From assembly GCF_900176595.1 (NCBI RefSeq), contig NZ_LT838813.1, positions 2,560,001 to 2,624,000 on the forward strand: a DNA stretch of 64,000 nt, written 5' to 3'. Below the pieces are notes generated by a model. That model made no database searches. It saw only the letters and a list, made by a program, of their open reading frames with translations, and was not told the DNA's origin. Position 1 is the first letter of the stretch; each line of letters begins with the position of its first letter. This DNA comes from Aquiflexum balticum DSM 16537 (GTDB lineage Bacteria; Bacteroidota; Bacteroidia; Cytophagales; Cyclobacteriaceae). Of the stretch, positions 54,641 through 62,573 are shown piece after piece. The position numbers and the translations under genes were made by a program.

Positions 54641-56962
54641 TTAGACTTTGTTAATCAGTAATTCCTCAAAAATGTTGGCCACCTCTTCTGCCGCTTGATA
54701 GGGAAGAAGTGCAGTATCGGAAATACCTGAAACCACTTTGGTAACATCATGGTCAACTGAACCCTTGTTGGCCCATTTGTCAATGGTTGCTGCAGTGATG
54801 TAGGCAGAAAAATTATGGTGCCCGGAACCGGGCCTTTCTCCAATGATATGGATAATTCCTGTTTTCCTATCGAAGAAGGAAAGCGAACCGAACAACTGCT
54901 CTCCGGCAGCATATCCTGCCCTTACCCTTCCATGGGTAAAAACAATATGCTGAGGACTGATGATAATGCCTTTTTGATAAAGCTGATCTGTCAGTTTTTC
55001 AAGGAACGGGAACAAATGGCCTTCATCCATCAAGGCTTTTGCATTCAGTCCATCTGAAATGATGATCTGAACATCCGGGATTTGTTCACCCCAAGCTCTT
55101 TGGATGGCTTTTAACTCCCTTACTGCTTTTTTGCCCAATTGTTCTCCTGACTCAGGATGATAGACATAATCCTTCTTGTCAAAAGATAAAGTACTAACGC
55201 CAATCGCATTTGGAATTGACTTGACGAATGAATCCGTCATTTCTGTCCACAAGCTTATTTTGGCATCTTCATAGAGGAAACGGACCTTTTTGTCCAGCTC
55301 AGGATTCAAATCCCAATGGTTTTCCCCAAAGCCTTGGGCAATGGGGACACCCCTGTTTTCTATTTCTCCGATCATCCTTCGGCCCTCAGCCAAAATTTCC
55401 TCTTTGGTCCGCAGGTCTTTTTTGGCAAGCCGGTATTGGTAATAGACCCAAGTTGGATCTCCGAAATGTCCGGTTGGTTGATTATCCTCCCCAATGATCT
55501 CTATCTTTTTGAAAAAATCCCACATCGCATCGTTGATTTTGTAGTCGAATTTTTCCCGAATTCTGACATGGTCATTAAATGCCGTGGTCAGATAGCTCAA
55601 CATGGGATCATTTTTGGTGGGCAGGGCCATCAGGTAAGCAGGATTGGCAGGCATAATTTGTTCGATACACCAATCCAGGTCATCCAAAGTCACATCCATG
55701 TGCAGGGTGGAGCAAATGTCCAAACCTATGGTCAGCCCATGCAGTTTGCCCATGACTGTATCTTCCAAACAGCAGCGGACCAACTGTTCCTTGGATTTGA
55801 ACACCTCCGGACCAATAAATCCAGCCACATCATTCACATATACCCAAGGGAATTGATCAGGTGTTTTACCTTCTTCCAATTGGATTTTTAATGCCCTTAC
55901 AAAACCATATTTTCTGGATTCATGGACAACCATGTCAAATCCCTCCCCATGTCCGTTGGTAAAGTCTGCGCCCTGTCCGGTCTCCGCATAGAGTCCAAAC
56001 TTGCCTTTTCTTGTTTCCATATGTTGCGCCATTTTTTCAATGGAAACATCAAAGGTCTGATTGGCTTTGACAGTGCCTGCTATACTCTGAAACCAGATTC
56101 CTGTGGTTCCGGGATAGATTTTTTCAGCTTCTGCCTGGACATCGATATGCGAAAGGACGCAATTGGGTAAGGTAGATTCCAGATCAAAGGTGGAGATGAC
56201 ATCAAAAAGAGCTTTTTCGATTTCAGCAACTGACTTAGGATCGCTTGAAACCGGATTGGTACCCAATACCAGATCACCCACACCATAAGACCATGCATCA
56301 AATACCTGCCATACAATGTCATTAGGATTGTCAGTAGGGGAGTTGGGCTGAACCCTTGCACTCATATAGCCCTTGCTTCCGATTTTTGTTCCAGGGATAG
56401 GGTTAAACACTTTTTGCCCCACTTGGATCAATTCATCATTGCTCATCAGCTTGACCACACAGGCAATCACATCACTGCTCAAAGCAGGCATGATTTCCTT
56501 GATTTCCAATTCTGATTTCGTCAGGATAAAAGACTTCAGTTCACCTAAGGTCCAGTCATCTAATTCAGTATTTGAATCAGTAGATTGTTGGATAAGTTGA
56601 TAAACTTCATCGGTGAAAAGGCTGTGTGTTTTCAGGTCATCGATTTTGGTGTTGGAAAGGAGCTTACGGGCATTTAGGCGGGAATCCTCAGAGGCTGCTG
56701 AAATTCCCAAAGTGAGATCACCTTCCTTGAATTCATTGGCCGATCCAATGATCTGACGGTAAAGTGTTTGGTTCATTTTACCCGAGACTCTATTGATATA
56801 AGAAAAAATGTCTTCATTCTCAATTGGCTTTCCGATAAGAGGCGCTTTTGTGATTCTGTTTTTATTTTTTGATGAACCAAGGTCACATGAATTGAACAGC
56901 AATACTGAGGTGCTGATGACCCCTACATGTGTCAAGAAGGTCTTTCGGCTGATTTTCTCCAT
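54641..56962 (-). CDS. Fused ethanolamine ammonia-lyase (EutB-EutC) with export signal
   Basis: A 773-residue protein joining both subunits of ethanolamine ammonia-lyase, an adenosylcobalamin enzyme that makes acetaldehyde and ammonia. The EutB part covers about residues 45-490, with YAETGQGAD (E327, matching the catalytic glutamate of EutB), NDVAGFIGPE and LEDTVMGKLHG. The EutC part covers about 575-773, with IISDGLNAKAL, GRVRAGYAAGE and IGERPGSGHHNFSAY. The N-terminus SRKTFLTHVGVISTSVLL plus lipobox C26 looks like a Tat-type or lipoprotein signal. No EutA, EutH or shell genes lie nearby. Confidence 0.85.
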   Translation of the reverse strand: MEKISRKTFLTHVGVISTSVLLFNSCDLGSSKNKNRITKAPLIGKPIENEDIFSYINRVSGKMNQTLYRQIIGSANEFKEGDLTLGISAASEDSRLNARKLLSNTKIDDLKTHSLFTDEVYQLIQQSTDSNTELDDWTLGELKSFILTKSELEIKEIMPALSSDVIACVVKLMSNDELIQVGQKVFNPIPGTKIGSKGYMSARVQPNSPTDNPNDIVWQVFDAWSYGVGDLVLGTNPVSSDPKSVAEIEKALFDVISTFDLESTLPNCVLSHIDVQAEAEKIYPGTTGIWFQSIAGTVKANQTFDVSIEKMAQHMETRKGKFGLYAETGQGADFTNGHGEGFDMVVHESRKYGFVRALKIQLEEGKTPDQFPWVYVNDVAGFIGPEVFKSKEQLVRCCLEDTVMGKLHGLTIGLDICSTLHMDVTLDDLDWCIEQIMPANPAYLMALPTKNDPMLSYLTTAFNDHVRIREKFDYKINDAMWDFFKKIEIIGEDNQPTGHFGDPTWVYYQYRLAKKDLRTKEEILAEGRRMIGEIENRGVPIAQGFGENHWDLNPELDKKVRFLYEDAKISLWTEMTDSFVKSIPNAIGVSTLSFDKKDYVYHPESGEQLGKKAVRELKAIQRAWGEQIPDVQIIISDGLNAKALMDEGHLFPFLEKLTDQLYQKGIIISPQHIVFTHGRVRAGYAAGEQLFGSLSFFDRKTGIIHIIGERPGSGHHNFSAYITAATIDKWANKGSVDHDVTKVVSGISDTALLPYQAAEEVANIFEELLINKV

Positions 56963-57423
56963 GGCGGCTTGTGTTATTTTAGCGAGGATTACGAAGTTTC
57001 AAAGTCAGATATGAGATCTGATTTATATCTGATTTTGAAAAAACGCTTTAAGTTTTTACCGAATCATTGCTAAAAATAACCAATTAGAATTGAAACTTTA
57101 TAAAAGTTGGGATTAGTAGTGCGAAAATTAACCTAGAAATAATTTTGATGTCATTCAGACATAAATGATTTTATTTTTACTTACATCAAAATATTTTGGC
57201 TTTAGCCCTTCTAAGCAAACATCAACCGCCTTTTAGGATTTGGAATATCTCTACCCAATTGAACGTATTGGTTTTCTAATAGTCTTTAGATCGTTATTCC
57301 CTCAAAAACTATGTGATCTTTATGTTCTATGTGGTAAAAAACAAGAAGACCTTTGAAAACGCAATGCGTACTCAAAGGTCTTCTCAAACTTCAAACTTCA
57401 AATCAAAAATCTAAGATCTAAAA
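56963..57423. other. Intergenic stretch between eutBC and purH
   Basis: No gene is supported. It contains the purH terminator hairpin (57344-57384) and an inverted repeat TCAGATAT (57005-57012)/ATATCTGA (57025-57032) in the leader of the eutBC gene. No cobalamin riboswitch could be recognised. Confidence 0.5.
57344..57384 (-). terminator. Terminator of purH
   Basis: A 13-bp perfect stem AGAAGACCTTTGA/TCAAAGGTCTTCT with a 15-nt loop. On the minus strand it is followed by a T-rich run. It lies about 40-80 nt after the purH stop. Confidence 0.75.
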
Positions 57424-58950
57424 TCAATGCTTAAAATGCCTCACTCCCGTCATCACCATACTCATCCCATGGGTATCACAGAAATCTACAGAATCCTTGT
57501 CCTTGATAGAACCACCAGGTTGAACCACTGCTGAAATTCCTGCTTCATGGGCAATCTCCACACAATCAGGGAATGGGAAGAAAGCATCGGATGCCATCAC
57601 AGCACCATTCAGATCAAAACCAAAGGATTTTGCTTTTTCGATGGCTTGTCTCAATGCATCCACCCTGGAAGTCTGACCAACTCCCGAAGCAAACAATTGA
57701 TTGCTGTTGCTAAGGACAATGGTATTGGACTTGGTATGCTTACAGACTTTAGCTGCAAAGACCAAAGCATTTATCTCTTCTTCGCTTGGTGCAACTTTGG
57801 TAACCACTTTAAAGTCTGCTTTGGTTTCGGTCTGCAAATCTTTGTCCTGCTCGATGATGCCATTCAGCAAGGTCTTGATCTGCTTGGTACCTTCGATCTG
57901 AATTTTTTGTTGTAATAGGATTCTGTTTTTCTTGCCCTTAAGCAATGCCAAGGCATCATCATCAAATGATGGTGCAATCAACACTTCAAAAAACAAACTG
58001 TTCATCTCTTCTGCTGCTGCCAAATCCACATTCTGGTTGGTGATCAAAACTCCGCCAAAAGCAGAAGTAGTATCTGCTTCAAAAGCTTTTTGATAAGCTT
58101 CTTTGACTGAATCAGCAATAGCCACGCCGCAGGCATTGGTATGTTTAAGGATGGCAAAAGCCGTTTCTCCCTCAAATTCTGCTATCAAAGCCACTGCCGC
58201 ATCTACATCCACCAAATTGTTGTAAGAGAGTTCTTTACCATTCAATTGGGTGAACAAGGCTTCAAGGTCGCCGTAAAAATGGGCAGCTTGATGTGGGTTT
58301 TCACCATATCTCAAAGCTTTGGCTTTGGATTCGGAAATCTTAAGCGCAGGGATATTTTCGGTTTGATTGAAGTAATTGAAAATATGGGTATCGTAATTGG
58401 AGGAAACCTGAAAAGCCTGGGCAGCAAAGTATCTCCTGTCTTCCAAAGTGGTGGCACCATCCTGATTTTTCAGTTTTTCTTCCAGTTCACCATATTGGGC
58501 TTTGGAAGCAATAATAACCACATCCTTGAAGTTTTTAGCGGCAGCACGGATCAGCGAAATACCACCAATGTCGATTTTTTCGATGATATCCGCTTCAGAA
58601 GCTCCTGAGGCAACAGTTTCTTCAAATGGATACAAATCCACGATCACCAGGTCAATCGCAGGGATATCAAACTCAACAGCCTGCGAAACATCGGACTCAT
58701 TTTCTCTTCTATGAAGGATCCCTCCGAAGATTTTTGGGTGGAGGGTTTTGACGCGTCCACCAAATATGGATGGATATCCTGTCAGTTCTTCCACAGGAAT
58801 TACCTGTGCGCCTTGTTCTTCGATGAACTGCTGTGTGCCTCCGGTAGAGTAGATTTTTACACCTTGGGCCTTGAGTTGGGCGATGATAGGTTCAAGATTG
58901 TCTTTGTAATAGACAGAGATAAGGGCGGATTGTATTTTTTTGTTTGCCAT
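57424..58950 (-). CDS. purH: Bifunctional AICAR transformylase/IMP cyclohydrolase
   Basis: A 508-residue enzyme carrying out the last two steps of IMP synthesis. The N-terminal IMP cyclohydrolase (MGS-like) domain has IYSTGGTQQFIEEQG and GGRVKTLHPKIFGGIL. The C-terminal transformylase has RYGENPHQAAHFYG, LKHTNACGVA and SDAFFPFPDCVEIA. Length is standard. It follows purN on the same strand after 107 nt, and has a hairpin terminator. Confidence 0.97.
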   Translation of the reverse strand: MANKKIQSALISVYYKDNLEPIIAQLKAQGVKIYSTGGTQQFIEEQGAQVIPVEELTGYPSIFGGRVKTLHPKIFGGILHRRENESDVSQAVEFDIPAIDLVIVDLYPFEETVASGASEADIIEKIDIGGISLIRAAAKNFKDVVIIASKAQYGELEEKLKNQDGATTLEDRRYFAAQAFQVSSNYDTHIFNYFNQTENIPALKISESKAKALRYGENPHQAAHFYGDLEALFTQLNGKELSYNNLVDVDAAVALIAEFEGETAFAILKHTNACGVAIADSVKEAYQKAFEADTTSAFGGVLITNQNVDLAAAEEMNSLFFEVLIAPSFDDDALALLKGKKNRILLQQKIQIEGTKQIKTLLNGIIEQDKDLQTETKADFKVVTKVAPSEEEINALVFAAKVCKHTKSNTIVLSNSNQLFASGVGQTSRVDALRQAIEKAKSFGFDLNGAVMASDAFFPFPDCVEIAHEAGISAVVQPGGSIKDKDSVDFCDTHGMSMVMTGVRHFKH

Positions 58951-58961
58951 GATTTAATAAG

Positions 58962-58985
58962 CCACAAAGACACAAAGCCACAAAG
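58962..58985. repeat. Tandem CACAAAG octads in the purH leader
   Basis: Three 8-mers in a row: CCACAAAG, ACACAAAG, CCACAAAG. They lie 12-35 nt upstream of the purH start codon, between purN and purH. Similar low-complexity octads occur between genes in other bacteria, so a dispersed repeat is likely. Confidence 0.5.
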
Positions 58986-59057
58986 GTTTCGTGAATTTTG
59001 TTGTGTGTATATTTGATGGAAATTTTTGCAAGTCGCAAAGGTAGGAAAACCAATGGA

Positions 59058-59627
59058 TTATAGCAGACTTTCAATCACATTTGGGAAGTATTTGTATTCC
59101 AATTGATGGACTTTTTTTGCGATGGTTTCTGCAGAATCTTCGGGAAGTATGGGCACTGCTGCCTGAAAAATTATTTTTCCCTCATCATAATTCTCGTTGA
59201 CAAGGTGGATGGTAATTCCGGATTCTCTATCGCCAGTGTCCTTGACAGCTTCATGGACTTTTGCGCCATACATGCCTTTCCCTCCATATTTGGGCAATAA
59301 TGCCGGATGGATATTGATAATCTTGTCAGGAAAAGCTTGGATCAGGTTTGTTGGGATTTTGAGAAGAAAGCCTGCCAAAACCACGAAATCAACTTGGTAA
59401 TCTTTCAACTTCTGGACAAGTTCGCCACTTTCAAGTGATGCTTTGTTAAAAGTGTGGGTGGGAACCTGAAACTTTTTTGCCCTTTCCAGAACAAAGGCTT
59501 CCTTTTTGTTCGATGCTACCAAAACTACTTTTCCTTTGGAGGAAGTTTGGAAGTATTTCATGATTTCCTCCGCATTGGTGCCGCTACCGGAGGCAAGAAT
59601 GGCTATGGTCTTCAAAGTCGGGATCAA
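59058..59627 (-). CDS. purN: Phosphoribosylglycinamide formyltransferase
   Basis: A 189-residue enzyme transferring a formyl group from 10-formyl-THF to GAR in purine synthesis. The phosphate loop is ILASGSGTNAEEI near residues 9-21. The catalytic region INIHPALLPKYGGKGMYG holds the active-site asparagine and histidine, and the aspartate lies in VNENYDEGKIIFQ. Length is normal for PurN. It is upstream of purH on the same strand. Confidence 0.96.
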   Translation of the reverse strand: MIPTLKTIAILASGSGTNAEEIMKYFQTSSKGKVVLVASNKKEAFVLERAKKFQVPTHTFNKASLESGELVQKLKDYQVDFVVLAGFLLKIPTNLIQAFPDKIINIHPALLPKYGGKGMYGAKVHEAVKDTGDRESGITIHLVNENYDEGKIIFQAAVPILPEDSAETIAKKVHQLEYKYFPNVIESLL

Positions 59628-59956
59628 TTATTTTGTCTCAAAAATAGGTAGTGGGCTTCTACCATCCAAGATTAAATAATTGTGTTTTAAACTCAATACG
59701 CAAAAATTCAATATTATAAACTTTGGACTACCAGAAAAGGAGAAGCACTAAACTTCTGGAAATAATATTTTACTTAAGTCTAATAATATATTGAGCAATT
59801 GAAATTTGCATTAGTAATCATATCAAATTTCAAATGTTCCCTTAAATTCAAAAAATCAGATTATAAATTATTGAATCCATCTGACACATTTTGTCCGGCT
59901 AATAAAAAGTAAATATTTAAATTCCTTCCTTAATATTTTAAAAACAGATTTGGATT
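59628..59956. other. AT-rich divergent region between purN and the deacylase gene
   Basis: Nothing but promoter-type AT-rich sequence is seen. No RNA gene, purine riboswitch or strong palindrome could be supported. Confidence 0.5.
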
Positions 59957-61564
59957 ATGAGAACAAACAAAGTCTTGCATTCTGGCTCGTCCACATCAAT
60001 TTTTGGTTTTCTCGCCATCTCCTCCATGATTTTTTTGCTATTGACAAATTGTTCGACAAAAGAAAAGCCTTTTGACTTCTTAATTCAGGAAGCTTTGGTT
60101 TTTACAGGCGAAAATGAGGAACCGCAATTACTTGACATAGGAATTAAGGATGAGTTTATTGTTTTTGTAGGTAAACCCGCTCTAAATAAATTGAAAGCCA
60201 AAAGAGTTATTGAAGCTAAAGGTCTTTTTGTGACTCCAGGCTTCATTGATCCCCATACCCATTTGGAAAGTGATCTTTCCAGTTCGGAATATAAATCCAA
60301 TTTATCAGCTTTGAGGCAAGGGGTGACAACTGTTTTTGTAGGGAATGATGGGAACAGCCCTATTCCCATAGGAAGGAAACTAGAGCAGTGGGAAAGGGAA
60401 GGGATCGGAACCAATGCAGGATTGTTCGTTGGGCATGGTACAGTTAGAAGAATTGTTTTAGGGTTGAAGGACAAACAACCTACTGAAGATGAATTGAAAG
60501 AAATGCAATCATTGGTTTTGAAATCAATGGAAGAGGGTGCATTTGGATTGTCAACAGGCCTTTTTTATGCTCCGGGAAGTTTTGCAAGAGAAGATGAAGT
60601 GATCGCTTTGGCGCAAATAGCCAAGGAATATGGGGGGATTTATGATTCTCATATCAGAGATGAGAGTTCTTACTCCATTGGACTCCTGGCCTCTATTCGA
60701 GAAGCAATCAATATCGGTGAAAAGACAGGAATTCCTGTGCATATTTCTCATATCAAGGCCTTAGGGACGGATGTTTGGGGAAAAAGCAATGAAGTGATAA
60801 AGATCATTGAAGAAGCCCAAAAGAATGGCCTTGTCGTTACAGCAAACCAATATCCATATCTTGCCTCCAAAACCAGTTTTCGAGCAACGGTAATCCCCAG
60901 GTGGGTAGAGGATGGGGGAAATGAAGCCATGTTGGAACGATTTAGGGCAAATGAACTCAGGTCGAGACTCTATAATGAAATTGCTGAAAATATTAGAAAA
61001 AGAGGAGGGGCAGAGGCTTTGGTTTTTTCACAAACTCAAAACTCTGCTTATGAAGGAATAAGTCTCAAGCAATTTGCTGAAAGAAGAAATCTTTCTGAGC
61101 CCGATGCAGCTGTTGCCATCCTTTCTGAAGAACCAGGGATAGGAGTGATTTCTTATAATATGATCGAAGAGGATTTGATTAATTTTATGCGTAAGGATTG
61201 GGTAGTAACAGGCTCAGACGGTGGATCTGGGCATCCGAGAAAATTCGGTTCGTTTGCACGCAAAATTGGATATTTTGCCATGGATCAGAATTGGATTGAA
61301 TTATCATTTGCTATCCATCAATCCACAGCCAAGACTGCCCGTGTTTTGGGACTAGAAAAAAGAGGAGAAATTAAGGAGGGGTATTATGCTGATATTGCTG
61401 TTTTTGATCCCGATAAATTTATTGATAAAGCAACTTTTGAAAACCCACATGTAGAAGCAGAAGGAATTTCTTATGTTTTTGTCAATGGTCATTTAACCAT
61501 AAATGAAGGCGTTTATACCGGAGAATTAAAAGGTAAACCATTGAGGCTAAATCAGCATAAATAA
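59957..61564 (+). CDS. N-acyl-D-amino-acid deacylase / amidohydrolase lipoprotein
   Basis: A 535-residue amidohydrolase of the D-aminoacylase group. A lipoprotein signal is present (LLLTNC, cysteine C32). The metal-binding HxH is H100-T-H102 in GFIDPHTHLESD. Further blocks are GVTTVFVGNDG, FGLSTGLFYAPG, YDSHIRDES, VHISHIKALG and the C-terminal TAKTARVLGLEKRGEIKEGYYADIAVFD. Relatives remove acyl groups from N-acyl-D-amino acids. Anchoring in the envelope suggests scavenging of peptidoglycan or other D-residues. Single gene, convergent with ubiA-like gene. Confidence 0.88.
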   Translation: MRTNKVLHSGSSTSIFGFLAISSMIFLLLTNCSTKEKPFDFLIQEALVFTGENEEPQLLDIGIKDEFIVFVGKPALNKLKAKRVIEAKGLFVTPGFIDPHTHLESDLSSSEYKSNLSALRQGVTTVFVGNDGNSPIPIGRKLEQWEREGIGTNAGLFVGHGTVRRIVLGLKDKQPTEDELKEMQSLVLKSMEEGAFGLSTGLFYAPGSFAREDEVIALAQIAKEYGGIYDSHIRDESSYSIGLLASIREAINIGEKTGIPVHISHIKALGTDVWGKSNEVIKIIEEAQKNGLVVTANQYPYLASKTSFRATVIPRWVEDGGNEAMLERFRANELRSRLYNEIAENIRKRGGAEALVFSQTQNSAYEGISLKQFAERRNLSEPDAAVAILSEEPGIGVISYNMIEEDLINFMRKDWVVTGSDGGSGHPRKFGSFARKIGYFAMDQNWIELSFAIHQSTAKTARVLGLEKRGEIKEGYYADIAVFDPDKFIDKATFENPHVEAEGISYVFVNGHLTINEGVYTGELKGKPLRLNQHK

Positions 61565-61611
61565 AGATTTTGCAATTTTCAGGAATCTATTTTTTTTTGG
61601 TTTTTAGTGAA

Positions 61612-62469
61612 TCACAAAAACCCCATGCTGATAATCCCTGTCAGCATCAATAATTTCGAGAGTATGCTTAGTTGGGAAAAATGGGCTTTCCTATCCGCGA
61701 TATAGATTTTGTACATGAATACAAAAAACAAAATGCTCAATCCCCCAAAGTATATGAACAGATGGGGGTTGTTGATTTTGAAAGTGACCACCATGATGGC
61801 GCAGATAAAACAAATGGCAATCAAAAAGATAACTCTTTTGGTATTTCTGAAGCCGATGACAATGGGCAATGTTCGGCAGCCGTGTTTCCGGTCTCCCTGA
61901 CGGTCTTCAATGTCTTTGATGATTTCCCTGATAAGGTTCAGGAAAAAAGCAAAAATGGCATATGTGAGCACGAACAGTTCTGATTTTTGGTAGTAGTACC
62001 CTATTACCCAAATAGAAACTGCTGTCAGTAGGGCCACGGTAAAATTCCCGACGAATGGCAATCTTTTGAGTGAGTTGCTGTACCACCACAAAAAAAAGGC
62101 AGCAATGAAATTGATGACAGCAATCCTAGGACTGGCTAACCATCCAATGGCAATTCCTGAAATATTCAAGATGCTGTGGAAAAACAAAACCACCCTTCTT
62201 TTCATGCCCTTTCCAATGATAACCTCATCAGGCTTGTTGACATAATCAATCTTGACATCATAGTAATCATTGATCATGTAACCTGCCGCTGCAATAATGA
62301 CTGTAGAAAGAATGATAAAATATAGATTGATGTCCTGTATAACGGGAAGCCCTTTTCTCGAAGTTTCTACCAAAAAATAGGCTGTCATCAATTGGGCAAA
62401 TGCCAAAATCACAAGGTTGACAGGCCTACTGATTTTCAGTACACTCCATATGGAGAATGATTTTGGCAT
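61612..62469 (-). CDS. UbiA family prenyltransferase
   Basis: A 285-residue integral membrane prenyltransferase with about eight to nine helices. The first aspartate-rich motif is NDYYDVKIDYVNKPDE (N67, D68, D71, D75). The second is IKDIEDRQGDRKHGCRTLPI. The family transfers isoprenyl groups to aromatic rings or to glycerol phosphate. Bacteroidota proteins of this size are often assigned as geranylgeranylglycerol-phosphate geranylgeranyltransferase-like. The acceptor cannot be determined here. Confidence 0.88.
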   Translation of the reverse strand: MPKSFSIWSVLKISRPVNLVILAFAQLMTAYFLVETSRKGLPVIQDINLYFIILSTVIIAAAGYMINDYYDVKIDYVNKPDEVIIGKGMKRRVVLFFHSILNISGIAIGWLASPRIAVINFIAAFFLWWYSNSLKRLPFVGNFTVALLTAVSIWVIGYYYQKSELFVLTYAIFAFFLNLIREIIKDIEDRQGDRKHGCRTLPIVIGFRNTKRVIFLIAICFICAIMVVTFKINNPHLFIYFGGLSILFFVFMYKIYIADRKAHFSQLSILSKLLMLTGIISMGFL

Positions 62470-62573
62470 AGGTTTGGAATTCGTAGATCAATATTACGAC
62501 AAAATGCTATACATAAGTTCAAAAATTTGAATCATCGTAATTCAATTTTTTAAATTCACTTCAGATTTTCTTT

